A stretch of 64,000 bases of DNA from an uncultured Blastocatellia bacterium. Lineage in GTDB: Bacteria > Acidobacteriota > Blastocatellia > Pyrinomonadales > Pyrinomonadaceae. A model generated the notes under the pieces. That model searched no databases. It was not told where the DNA came from and worked only from the letters and a program-made list of their open reading frames with translations. The number at the start of each line of letters is the position of its first letter. Position 1 is the first letter of the stretch. This document shows positions 26,501-34,180 of this stretch, one piece after another. The position numbers and the translations under genes are program-made. The DNA lies in contig CAMLLD010000011.1 in the NCBI GenBank assembly GCA_946480785.1, positions 1 to 64,000 on the forward strand, in the 5' to 3' direction.

Positions 26501-27348
26501 AAGAAGTTGTTAGCGGCGAAAGCGGAGGTGCGATAGAACTCGAAACCCGCGCCGTGAAAGTCGTTGGTTCCGCTCTTGGTTACGAGTGAAACCTGCGCGC
26601 CGGCGGAGCGGCCCTGGTTGGCGTTCGGGTTCGTCGTGGTGACGCGAAACTCTTCGATCGCTTCTGAATTAAGACGCAACACAGTCGAGTTTGATGGCGA
26701 CAAGTTGTTGATGTCGGTTCCATTTGCCGGGTCGGCGCCGATGATGGTGTTGGTCTGTGCTTCGTTGATGTCAACGCCGTCGAGCGTGATGTTCGACTGG
26801 TCTGCACGCGAACCGGCGACATAGCCGTCGCGCGTGGTGGCAGTCTGAAGCGTGAGCAGCGAGGGAACGTTGCGCGCTTCGAGCGGCAGTTGCGTGATCT
26901 GTTTGTTGACGAAGGTGCTGCCGAGTGTCGCGTCGTCGCGATTCACGAGCAGTTCAGCCGACGTAGCGGAAACAGTTACGGACTCCGCGATGTTGCCGAT
27001 TTCCAACTGCACATCAACGGAGGTCGGGCTGGAAACGAGGGCGTGCACGTCGGTGATGACGCCCTTCTTGAATCCCTGGGCCTCGACTTCGACGCGGTAG
27101 TCGCCCACCTGCACGGCTTCAAAAGAAAAGACGCCGTCAGAAGAAGTCGTGGCCGAGCGTTCAGCGCCTTTGGCCATACTGATAAGTTTCACTGTGGCGC
27201 CCGCGACGACGTTACCCTGTGGGTCTTTGACAGTACCGCGTACAGTCGAAGTTCCCTGCTGCGCAAACGCGCAAAGGGACAACAACCCGATGAGCAAAGT
27301 GGCGCTTAAGAATCGGGCGGCACTTCTCAAGGAAATTCTTGTTTTCAT
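23563..27348 (-). CDS. Oar-like TonB-dependent outer-membrane receptor with carboxypeptidase-regulatory domain
   Basis: The 1261-residue outer-membrane protein has a signal peptide (ending LCAFAQQ) and then a CarboxypepD_reg beta-sandwich (~33-110: TVRGTVKDPQGNVVAGATVK). A plug domain (~120-260; NITLDGVDINEAQT) and a large beta-barrel end in the aromatic C-terminal strand IGARFTF used for BamA insertion. This architecture is very abundant in Acidobacteriota, where substrates (peptides, glycans, metal chelates) are mostly unknown. No substrate-specific enzyme gene is fused or overlapping. GGAGG precedes the ATG. A TonB-like gene lies 9 kb away on the same strand. Confidence 0.93.
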   Translation of the reverse strand: MKTRISLRSAARFLSATLLIGLLSLCAFAQQGTSTVRGTVKDPQGNVVAGATVKLISMAKGAERSATTSSDGVFSFEAVQVGDYRVEVEAQGFKKGVITDVHALVSSPTSVDVQLEIGNIAESVTVSATSAELLVNRDDATLGSTFVNKQITQLPLEARNVPSLLTLQTATTRDGYVAGSRADQSNITLDGVDINEAQTNTIIGADPANGTDINNLSPSNSTVLRLNSEAIEEFRVTTTNPNANQGRSAGAQVSLVTKSGTNDFHGAGFEFYRTSAFAANNFFNNKAGVARPSLIRHTFGGALGGPIMKDRAFFFYSFEGDRITQSTSALRTVPLASLGQGLVRFRNPSGGITTLTPADIASIFPAVGTNPLAIQALAAAAARYPANDFSIGDQFNTAGFRFNAPIPVQRNSHAGKFDFNITDKQQAFLRVNIIYDLLAREQQFPDTPAPNIWSHPTGIAAGHTWTLNNNLINTFRYGFTREAFSQQGDSAANSISFRFVFSPLTFSRTLTRVTPVHNFTDDVSWVRENHSIGFGTNIRLISNTRSSQSGSFDSAITNPSFFSGGGSSISNPINAVFPIQGSAVGVQNAVTAIIGRFSQYSGNFIFDHDGSLLPVGTPSDRTFKTQEYDVYGQDSWKLRPHLTLTYGLRYTISRPVYEANGFEVRTDKSLSEIFRLRQEAAANGQNYADPVTLVLSGPANHAAPLYNYDKNNFQPRVAVAWSPSFRGGFLGKLFGKNNQSVFRGGFAITNDYYGSQLAVNFDLNNTLGFSSSDTIAANTFNLTTRPAPLFTGFGQSVRTLPRITTPGNITFPRTQPFDSDPAFQQARIESSMDSDLVAPINYSWNFTYERELPHGLVIQTSYIGRLARNLIATRDVMALNNLVDPKSGMDWYTAAGILETFRRAGTPIDQIPNIPWFTNMLPATIAQQMDDIYFGNCCGVFPTHNLTQTQAVYAVALNFYGNDWTDTQDVIEDGLGRNIFFHPQYGALASYSSIARSDYHAGTISVRERLGRSLTMDFNYTLSHSFDDASGLQTSTAYDTAFILNPLRQHDNYSNSDFDVRHIINANAVWEMPFGHGRRFFSGVGKLGNAVVGGWQLGSILRWNSGLPIFSPYDDARWATNWNAQSSGVRVKDIQSCPVQGDKLFGACLLQAYTSFRGAYPGETGDRNFLRLPGYFNIDMGLSKSFDMPWSENQKLQIRFEVFNLTNTQRMGAIDSSRSGFGLQLDPDQIKSIDDIPSNWSNFTGIQGQPRVMQIGARFTF

Positions 27349-27564
27349 TGAGTCCTCCGATGCAATTTTGTCTGCGGATCCGGAGCTGGAGCCGCTGTGT
27401 AAACTAGATCCCGAAAAAGATGAGAGGCGGAATAAACTGACGGTTCGGTCCGGCTACTTGCAGATACTATTCCGCGAGAACGGACCTGCCGGAGCGTTCC
27501 AAAACACCCGCGTTTTCACATTTCTGAACGAGACCAACGAGTTTTGAGAGGCAGAGTATATCCA

Positions 27565-27590
27565 AATTTCTATGGAGGTCTATAGAAATT
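27565..27590. repeat. Short inverted repeat between serine hydrolase and receptor
   Basis: Arms AATTTCTAT and ATAGAAATT are perfect complements separated by eight bases (GGAGGTCT). The repeat stands 12 bases after the stop of the last gene of the lysine operon and ~217 bases before the receptor gene. No U-run follows, so it could be an operator or an mRNA-end hairpin rather than a classical terminator. Confidence 0.45.
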
Positions 27591-27601
27591 CGGAGAGCAG
27601 G

Positions 27602-28483
27602 TTATTTTTTCGCGAGGCCTTCGACCAATACTTCCGAAAGACGCGACATCAGGAGGTAGGCGGGATTGTCCACGGACCACATGATTTCCGGCATGTCGTC
27701 GCAGGTGATCGCCATCGCGATGCGGCCGTGTTTCGTGTAGAGAATGGCGATCGAGCTGCGCAGCCGATCGAGTGCGCCGTACTTGCTCGCCATGTCCACG
27801 TCCCAAAGATCGCGGCCGATGGCGTTGCGTCCCTGTTCGCGTTTCATCAGCTCGATCATCTCTTTGGAAATGGCGGGACTGATGATCTCGCCGCGTTCGA
27901 GTTTCTCCATCACCAGGACCATCTCGCGCATGGTGGACATGCCGAGCCCGTACTTTTTGTTTTCGGGATCTTTGCCGGCGAGGCTCTCGCCGCCGCTGCC
28001 GACCTTGCGCATGATCTTGATGTTTTTGAAACCGAGCGATTCCATGCGCGCGTTGACGGCGTCGGTCGTGAGGATGTCGAGCACGAGATTGGTTGCGGTG
28101 TTGTCGCTAAGAATCATCATGAGGTTGACCGCGTCTCGCAGCGTGAGATGAAGATTGTCTGAAAGCTCGGCGAGGATACCGGAGCCGGGGACTTTCTTGT
28201 CTTTCGTGAGCACGACTTCGTCAGTCCATTTTATTTTTCCTTCGTTGACGCGCGCGAAGGCTTCGATCATCACGGCGATCTTGATCGTGCTGGCGGTGCG
28301 AACGCGTTCGTCGGCGTTGAGCGCGTAGGTTTCGCCGGTGTCGAGGTTTTTGGCGAAGAGACTGACTTTGCCTTTGAACGAATTGACGAGGGGCTTTATC
28401 TGATTATCGAGAGAGCTTTGAGCGTGTACGACCGAGGGAACATAAATAAAAAGAAAGATCAGAAAAACCAGTTTCGTTTTCAT
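27602..28483 (-). CDS. Class A beta-lactamase-like serine hydrolase, last gene of the lysine/DAP operon
   Basis: The exported protein (signal ending PSVVHAQ) has the class A serine-hydrolase motifs: S65-T-I-K68, S126-D-N128 and K234-Y-G236, where active beta-lactamases mostly have KTG or KSG. The 61-residue gap between the first two motifs is that of class A enzymes. The omega-loop stretch GSGGESLAGKDPEN offers E166 or E174 as general base, but not the standard E-x-x-L-N. Family members are beta-lactamases or DD-peptidase-like hydrolases. Its start overlaps asd by four bases, so it is translated with the DAP-synthesis genes. That supports a peptidoglycan-related role as well as possible beta-lactam resistance. 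Confidence 0.82.
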   Translation of the reverse strand: MKTKLVFLIFLFIYVPSVVHAQSSLDNQIKPLVNSFKGKVSLFAKNLDTGETYALNADERVRTASTIKIAVMIEAFARVNEGKIKWTDEVVLTKDKKVPGSGILAELSDNLHLTLRDAVNLMMILSDNTATNLVLDILTTDAVNARMESLGFKNIKIMRKVGSGGESLAGKDPENKKYGLGMSTMREMVLVMEKLERGEIISPAISKEMIELMKREQGRNAIGRDLWDVDMASKYGALDRLRSSIAILYTKHGRIAMAITCDDMPEIMWSVDNPAYLLMSRLSEVLVEGLAKK

Positions 28484-29529
28484 AAGTGGTTCAAAGCAAT
28501 CAATAACTCAGCGTTCAGGATGGCCGCGCCGGCGGCGCCGCGGATCGTGTTGTGACTCAGCACTACAAAGCGATAGTCCAAAACTGAATCGGGTTTTAGT
28601 CTGCCGATCGTGATCGTCATGCCGTTGCCCGCATCGCGGTCCAACTTCGGTTGCGGGCGATCCTGTTCGTCACGCACGACGATCGGCTTCGACGGGGCAG
28701 AGTGTAACTTAAGCTCCTGCGGCAGCGAGCGAAAAGATGCGAGCGCGGCGTGCACGTCGTCGAGCGACGCGGGTCGCGCGAGCTTCACGCGCGTCGCGAC
28801 CATGTGTCCGTCGGCCACGTTGACGCGATGACACTGCGCGCTGACTTTGATCGGCGCATGTTCGATCTGCGAGTCATTGTGCCGGCCGAGTATCTTCGCC
28901 GTTTCCTCTTCCATCTTCTCTTCTTCATTGCTGATGTAAGGAACGACGTTGTCGAGAATGTCGAGTGAAGAGACGCCGGGATAACCCGCGCCGGAAAGCG
29001 CTTGCAACGTCGTAGCAATCGCGGCTTCGACGCCAAACGCGGCGTGCAACGGCGCGAGGGCGAGAGCGAGTCCGAGCGCCGAGCAGTTTGGATTGGTAAC
29101 GATGAAACCACCACGCGGATATTTCGCTTTCTGTCGCTCGAGCAGCGCGAGATGCCCGTGGTTGACTTCGGGAATCAACAGCGGCACGTCTTCGTCCATG
29201 CGAAACGCGGAAGAGTTGCTGATCACGGGATAACCGGCGGCGGCAAAACTCGCTTCCGTTTCGCGCGCGATCTCGCCCGGCAAACTGGAAAACACGAGAT
29301 CGCAATCGAGTGGCGGCGCGGGCGGTTGCACCGGCAAGTGGCGCACGTTTGCGGGCATGTCGCCGCTCAATCGCCACGCGCAAGCCTCGCCGTAATTTTT
29401 ACCTTGCGATCGATCCGACGCCGCAACCGCGGTCACTTCAAATTGCGGATGGTCCACCAGCAGTTGAATGAAACGCTGCCCGACCATGCCCGTCGCGCCT
29501 AGTATGCCCACTCGATATTTATTACTCAT
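28480..29529 (-). CDS. asd: Aspartate-semialdehyde dehydrogenase
   Basis: The enzyme reduces L-aspartyl-4-phosphate to aspartate semialdehyde, the branch point to lysine/DAP, threonine and methionine. It has the NADP-binding GATGMVGQRF at 10-20, the catalytic C149 in TNPNCSALG, and an active-site His in AQCHRVNVADGH. The NPNCSA form and 349-residue length fit the archaeal/fungal-like Asd group also found in many bacteria. It overlaps the aminotransferase gene upstream by four bases and the serine hydrolase gene downstream by four bases, which places it inside the riboswitch-controlled operon. Confidence 0.93.
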   Translation of the reverse strand: MSNKYRVGILGATGMVGQRFIQLLVDHPQFEVTAVAASDRSQGKNYGEACAWRLSGDMPANVRHLPVQPPAPPLDCDLVFSSLPGEIARETEASFAAAGYPVISNSSAFRMDEDVPLLIPEVNHGHLALLERQKAKYPRGGFIVTNPNCSALGLALALAPLHAAFGVEAAIATTLQALSGAGYPGVSSLDILDNVVPYISNEEEKMEEETAKILGRHNDSQIEHAPIKVSAQCHRVNVADGHMVATRVKLARPASLDDVHAALASFRSLPQELKLHSAPSKPIVVRDEQDRPQPKLDRDAGNGMTITIGRLKPDSVLDYRFVVLSHNTIRGAAGAAILNAELLIALNHL

Positions 29530-30662
29530 GGTAATTCCAGACCTCTCTTAATGCGCTCGACTCCTTCAGCGAGTGTTTCGTGATCCGCACAGAAAGACAC
29601 TCGCAGAAAACCTTCACTCTCGCTGCCAAACGCCGCGCCCGGCACGGTGATCACACGCTGCTCCAGCAAACTCTCCGCGACTTTCATCGATGGTCCAAAC
29701 TCGCTCACGTCCAGCATCGTGTAGAACGCGCCTTCCGGCGTCACGGCACGCAGTCCTAACTCCGAATCGATCAGTTTCAATAAATGATCGCGGCGAGCGC
29801 GAAACGTCTCGCGAAATCCCGCGCGCGCGGTTTCCGCTTCGTCACTCCACGCCACCAGCGAAGCCTTTTGCGAAACAGTCGACGCGCACGTCGTCACGTA
29901 ACCATGTAACACGAGCATCGTTTTGATCACGTCTTCATCGCCGCCGATCCAACCCAGCCGCCAGCCCGTCATGCTCATCGACTTCGACAAACCACTGATG
30001 ACGATCGTCGATTCATAAAACGACGAAGCGGACCCCGGACGCTCCGCTGTGTAAAAGAGTTCCCGATAGATCTCGTCGCTGATCAAATAAGCGCCGTGCT
30101 CGCGCACCGCATCCGCAATCGCGATCAGATCGTCGCGCGAAAGCGTTCGTCCGGTCGGGTTCGACGGACTGATGCAAACAACCACCTTCGTTTGCGGCGA
30201 CAACGCGCGGCGAAACTCTTCCGCGTCAAACGCGAACCCGTTCTCACGCGGCATGCGATAGAACCGCGCCGTTCCTCCCGCCATACGCACGATCGTCGGA
30301 TACGCAACGAAGCCCGGATTCGGCAACAACACCTCATCGCCTTCATCGACGAGCGCAAGCAGCGCGAGATACAAAGCTTCCTGCGATCCGGCGGTGACGA
30401 TCACGCGATCGGGATTCTCATCGAGGTGCGGATACGACGCCGCGATCTTTTCACGCAATGTTTTCAAACCGGCGTGCTGCGTGTAACCGTTCTGTTCCTC
30501 GATGATGATCTTCGCCGCCGCGCGTCGAATCACGTCGGGCGTCGGTAAGTCGGGCTCACCCAAACCGAGATTGATGCTGCCGGGCAACGCGCGATCGAAG
30601 ACCTGCCGGATGACGCTCTTCTCGATGCCCTGCAAACGTTTCGGTGGCGCGAATTTTTTCAA
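29526..30662 (-). CDS. PLP-dependent aminotransferase (class I/II), candidate N-succinyl-DAP aminotransferase
   Basis: This is a fold-type I aminotransferase with Schiff-base K227 in SGLSKSMSMTGWRLGW, the SNPTGR motif at 167-172, and the Asp in LISDEIYREL. The 378-residue length is typical. Its place between dapD and asd, with four-base overlaps on both sides, makes the missing DapC step (glutamate + N-succinyl-2-amino-6-ketopimelate) the most likely reaction. Sequence alone does not separate this from an aspartate or LL-DAP-type aminotransferase, so no symbol is given. Confidence 0.88.
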   Translation of the reverse strand: MKKFAPPKRLQGIEKSVIRQVFDRALPGSINLGLGEPDLPTPDVIRRAAAKIIIEEQNGYTQHAGLKTLREKIAASYPHLDENPDRVIVTAGSQEALYLALLALVDEGDEVLLPNPGFVAYPTIVRMAGGTARFYRMPRENGFAFDAEEFRRALSPQTKVVVCISPSNPTGRTLSRDDLIAIADAVREHGAYLISDEIYRELFYTAERPGSASSFYESTIVISGLSKSMSMTGWRLGWIGGDEDVIKTMLVLHGYVTTCASTVSQKASLVAWSDEAETARAGFRETFRARRDHLLKLIDSELGLRAVTPEGAFYTMLDVSEFGPSMKVAESLLEQRVITVPGAAFGSESEGFLRVSFCADHETLAEGVERIKRGLELP

Positions 30663-31492
30663 CGCAGATAGTCCTCGAGTTGCACCGCCGTGTCAGTCTT
30701 CTCGTCGCGATACTTCACGATGACGGGAGCGTAAAGCGAGAGGCCCCACTTTCTTCCCTGCTCGGTTTGCACCGCGCGCGAGCCGGGCACGACGACCGCG
30801 CCCGCGGGAATCTCGAGCGGCGATTCGTTTCGGCGTTGATAGATCTCGTTGCGCACGAGATCGTAAACGGGTGTCGAGCCGGTGAGGATCGTGCCGCTTG
30901 CGAGCACGGCGCGCTCGCGCACGATCGCGCCTTCGTAAACTCCGCAGTTGCCGCCAACCAAAACGTCGTCTTCGACGATCACCGGCATCGCGCCCACCGG
31001 TTCGAGCACGCCGCCGATCTGCGCCGCGGCTGAGATGTGCACGCGCTTTCCGATCTGCGCGCAGGAACCGACGAGCGCGTGGCTGTCGATCATCGTGCCT
31101 TCGTCGATGTAAGCGCCCGCGTTCACGAACATCGGCGGCATGCAAACTACGCCCGGCGCGATGTAAGCGCCGTCGCGAATCGTCGAACCGCCCGGCACGA
31201 TGCGCACGTTCTCGCTCATCTCGGTCGGCCGCGCGGGATACGTGTCTTTATCAAAGAACTTGAAACTGTTGCCCACGGACATGTCGGTGAGCGCGCCCAT
31301 GCGAAAGCCGAGCAGCAATCCCTGCTTGACCCAACGATGGACCAGCCAAACGCCGTCGACATTTCTTTCGGCGGCGCGGACCTCGCCGCGATTGAGCGCA
31401 CGCTTGAACTCGTCGAACACAGCCCTGTCGGCCGGCGTGAAGTTTCCGTCCCGGCGCAGAGCGATCTGTTCGATTTGTTCACGCAACGGCAT
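30659..31492 (-). CDS. dapD: Tetrahydrodipicolinate N-succinyltransferase
   Basis: The enzyme transfers succinyl from succinyl-CoA to tetrahydrodipicolinate in the succinylase branch of DAP synthesis. The N-terminal helical domain (LREQIEQIALRRDGNF) is followed by a left-handed beta-helix of hexapeptide repeats, seen in PGGSTIRDGAYIAPGVVCMP and GAYIDEGTMIDSHALVGSCA. DapD-specific stretches are HISAAAQIGGVLEP and DVLVGGNCGVYEG. At 277 residues it matches E. coli DapD closely. It overlaps dapA by 14 bases and the aminotransferase by four. Its presence indicates the succinylase route rather than the DapL or Ddh route. Confidence 0.95.
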   Translation of the reverse strand: MPLREQIEQIALRRDGNFTPADRAVFDEFKRALNRGEVRAAERNVDGVWLVHRWVKQGLLLGFRMGALTDMSVGNSFKFFDKDTYPARPTEMSENVRIVPGGSTIRDGAYIAPGVVCMPPMFVNAGAYIDEGTMIDSHALVGSCAQIGKRVHISAAAQIGGVLEPVGAMPVIVEDDVLVGGNCGVYEGAIVRERAVLASGTILTGSTPVYDLVRNEIYQRRNESPLEIPAGAVVVPGSRAVQTEQGRKWGLSLYAPVIVKYRDEKTDTAVQLEDYLR

Positions 31493-32402
31493 GCGAACTT
31501 TCCTGCAACAAGCCGATCTCGCTGAGGATCTCGCGCATGCGCGCGCGCGTCTTTTCCTGCACGGGCACGAGCGGCAGACGCAGCTTCTCTTCGATCATGC
31601 CCATGAGGGCGAGCGCGGCTTTCACTGGACCAGGACTTGACTCGATGAAGTTTCCCTCCATCAGCGGCAGCAACTTGTAGTGCAGCGCGCGCGCTTCATC
31701 CCAGTTGCCGGCGAGCGCTTCGTTGTTGAGGCGCGACATCAATTCCGGCGCTTCGTTTGAAGCGACCGAGATCAAGCCTTCAGCGCCGAGCGCGATCATG
31801 GGAAGCGTGAGTGAGTCATCGCCGGAGATCACGCGGAAGTTCTCCGGCCGGCCGCGGAGGATTTCCATGATCTGCGAGAGATTGCCGGACGCTTCTTTGA
31901 CCGCGACGATGTTTTCGACGTCGCGCGCGAGACGCAGCGTGGTTTCGGCGGCGATGTTGGAAGACGTGCGGCCCGGCACGTTGTAGATGACTACGGGAAA
32001 GTTGTTGACGGCTTCAGCGATCGCGCGGAAGTGTTGATAGAGACCTTCCTGCGTCGGCTTGTTGTAATAAGGAGCGACGCAGAGGGCGGCGTCGGCGCCG
32101 AGCGAACGTGCGGCGCGCGCTTTCTCGATCGCGACGGCGGTGGAATTGCTGCCTGCGCCGGCGATCACTTTCGCGCGTCCGCGCGCGAGCTCGATGGTGG
32201 TGCGAATCACGAGCTCGTTTTCCGCGTCAGACATCGTCACGCTTTCGCCCGTGGTGCCGCAGGGAACGAGCACCTTCACGCCGCCGGCAATCTGATATTC
32301 AATCAGCTCGCGCAGGCGTCGATCGTCAACCGCGCCTTCGCTGGTGAAAGGAGTAATGAGGGCGGTGGCACAGCCACGAAGCCAATCTGCTTTTAAGGTC
32401 AT
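31479..32402 (-). CDS. dapA: 4-hydroxy-tetrahydrodipicolinate synthase
   Basis: The enzyme condenses pyruvate and aspartate semialdehyde, the committed step to DAP and lysine. This (beta/alpha)8 aldolase has the pyruvate Schiff-base K169 in AVKEASGN, Y140 in VIYNVPGRTSSN, and the T50-T51 pair in PCGTTGES. The 307-residue length is slightly longer than E. coli (292). In many bacteria DapA is inhibited by lysine; this was not assessed here. It lies 44 bases after dapB and overlaps dapD. Confidence 0.95.
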   Translation of the reverse strand: MTLKADWLRGCATALITPFTSEGAVDDRRLRELIEYQIAGGVKVLVPCGTTGESVTMSDAENELVIRTTIELARGRAKVIAGAGSNSTAVAIEKARAARSLGADAALCVAPYYNKPTQEGLYQHFRAIAEAVNNFPVVIYNVPGRTSSNIAAETTLRLARDVENIVAVKEASGNLSQIMEILRGRPENFRVISGDDSLTLPMIALGAEGLISVASNEAPELMSRLNNEALAGNWDEARALHYKLLPLMEGNFIESSPGPVKAALALMGMIEEKLRLPLVPVQEKTRARMREILSEIGLLQESSHAVA

Positions 32403-32446
32403 AGCGCCTCCAGGTAAGGAAATTAGAGATTCACAACTTCGTACGC

Positions 32447-33145
32447 TTACAAGTTCACAACGTCTTCCATAACTTCAGAAAACTCAAACACGCCTGTCTT
32501 GCCGGCGACCCAATGCGCAGCGACCAAGGCTCCGGACGCGAATCCCCTTCTTGATCGTGCGCTGTGCACGAGCAGCACCTGATCCCCCTCGGAGTCGAAA
32601 CCGACGCGATGCGTGCCGGGAATGTAACCGGCGCGCGTCGAAGCCGTGGGAATGTCTGGTCCAAGATGCTTCGCCATCAGGTCGCGCAGTTGCAACGCGG
32701 TGCCCGAGGGAGCGTCGCGTTTGCGCATGTGATGCGCTTCTTCGATAAACGGCGCGTAGTTCTCAACGGAAGCGAACAATTCCGCGGCCCGCTCGACGAT
32801 GCGATAAAAAAGGTTCACACCGATCGAGAAGTTGGCCCCGTAGACGAGCGCGGCGGAGTGTTCGGCGACGATCTGTCTCGCAGTTTGTTCGTGCGCTTTC
32901 CAGCCGGTCGTTCCCTCGACGAGTGGAACGCCAGCGCGCGCGCACGCTTCGATGTTTCTGAGCACTGCCTCGCCGACTGAAAAGTCGATCGCGACGTCGT
33001 GACCGCGCAGTTTCTCGGCCAACTGATCGGGATTTAAATCCCGGTCCTTTGACGTGACGACAGTCGCTACCTCATCACCAGCGGCCTTTGCTTCCGCGGC
33101 GACGAGTTGGCCCATCGCTCCGTTTCCGATCAGCGCGATTCTCAT
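32447..33145 (-). CDS. dapB: 4-hydroxy-tetrahydrodipicolinate reductase
   Basis: The NAD(P)H-dependent reductase follows DapA. The N-terminal Rossmann motif is GNGAMGQLVA, DFSV and GTTGW follow, and the substrate-binding motif is HHMRKRDAPSGTALQL with the conserved His-His and Lys. At 232 residues it is shorter than E. coli DapB (273) but keeps all core motifs, as in other compact DapBs. It overlaps the M20 peptidase gene by four bases. Confidence 0.94.
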   Translation of the reverse strand: MRIALIGNGAMGQLVAAEAKAAGDEVATVVTSKDRDLNPDQLAEKLRGHDVAIDFSVGEAVLRNIEACARAGVPLVEGTTGWKAHEQTARQIVAEHSAALVYGANFSIGVNLFYRIVERAAELFASVENYAPFIEEAHHMRKRDAPSGTALQLRDLMAKHLGPDIPTASTRAGYIPGTHRVGFDSEGDQVLLVHSARSRRGFASGALVAAHWVAGKTGVFEFSEVMEDVVNL

Positions 33146-34143
33146 AACTTATTCAATCTGTCTACAAGCGCGACGTAAAGGTCGATCGCCCGCTCGAGCT
33201 CAGGCTTCGCGATGCGCTCGTGCTCCGTGTGCGCATCGAGAATCGAACCCGGCCCGAGCAACAGCGGCTTGCCCCAGTTCGCGAGATAAGGCACATCGGT
33301 CGTGAAGCGCACCACGCAATCGTCAAAGCCCGGCACTGAAAACAACCGCACCGGATTGTGCGCTGACGCATATTCCACTTGCGCGCGACCCGCGACGGCC
33401 GCTTCGACCAATCTTTTGACCTGCTCTATATCCGTCACGAGCCGAATTTGCAATTCCGCGCGCGCGTGATCGGGAATCACGTTTGGCCGTGTGCCGCCCT
33501 CGAGCACGCCGATGTTGCACGTCGTGTCGCCGAAGAAATCGTCGCTGGGCCACGCGCACGCGCGCACATCGTTCAGCACGTCTAGCAGTTTTTCGATCGC
33601 CGAATCACCTGCTTCGGGATAAGCCGAGTGGGCCGCGCGCCCTTCTGTTGTGAGGATGAAGCGCAGCGAGCCTTTCGTGCCGGTGGCGAGGCGATTATCT
33701 GTAGGCTCACCGTTGATAAGAAAGCGACACTCGCGCGCGAGCGGATGTTCGTTCGCGGCTTGCGCGCCCGCGCTGCTGAGTTCTTCGTCGACTGTGAACA
33801 GGAAGCCGAGCTCCTTCATGCCGTTTGCGCGCAGTCGTTCCACCGCGTGAATCTGCGCGGCGATGATGCCTTTCGCGTCGCACGAGCCGCGACCGTGAAT
33901 GTATTCCGCGTCTTCGCGCGACGGGATGAACGGCGGCACCGTGTCCATGTGCGTGGAGAACACGATGCGCGGCGCTGCCGTGGTAGTCGCGATGATGTTG
34001 AAACGATCCCCGGTGACGTGTTGGCGCTCGACGTTGTAACCGAGAGTTTCGAGATGAGCAGCGAGAAACTCAGCGACGGGCCTTTCGTCACCCGTGAGCG
34101 ACGGGATGTCGATTAGTTGGCGAGTGAGATTAACTAAGGTCAT
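33142..34143 (-). CDS. M20-family metallohydrolase, candidate succinyl-DAP desuccinylase
   Basis: This is a zinc amidohydrolase of the ArgE/DapE/ACY1 family. Metal and catalytic motifs are STHMDTVPPF, GRGSCDAKGIIA and TVDEELSSAGA, followed by NGEPTDNRLATGTKGS, where E-P-T reads like desuccinylases. Position after lysC and before dapB, with dapD in the same operon, makes N-succinyl-LL-DAP desuccinylase the likely reaction, completing the succinylase route. At 333 residues it is a little shorter than E. coli DapE (375). Acetylornithine or N-acetyl-lysine deacetylase activity cannot be excluded. Confidence 0.88.
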   Translation of the reverse strand: MTLVNLTRQLIDIPSLTGDERPVAEFLAAHLETLGYNVERQHVTGDRFNIIATTTAAPRIVFSTHMDTVPPFIPSREDAEYIHGRGSCDAKGIIAAQIHAVERLRANGMKELGFLFTVDEELSSAGAQAANEHPLARECRFLINGEPTDNRLATGTKGSLRFILTTEGRAAHSAYPEAGDSAIEKLLDVLNDVRACAWPSDDFFGDTTCNIGVLEGGTRPNVIPDHARAELQIRLVTDIEQVKRLVEAAVAGRAQVEYASAHNPVRLFSVPGFDDCVVRFTTDVPYLANWGKPLLLGPGSILDAHTEHERIAKPELERAIDLYVALVDRLNKL

Positions 34144-34180
34144 CTCTTGCTTTGAGAGCTGCTTTCCCGAATGGAACTAC

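Noticed and set aside
27349..27601. Riboswitch upstream of the TonB-dependent receptor (cobalamin-type)
   Set aside because: No B12-box or other conserved aptamer blocks were found; only a short inverted repeat is seen.
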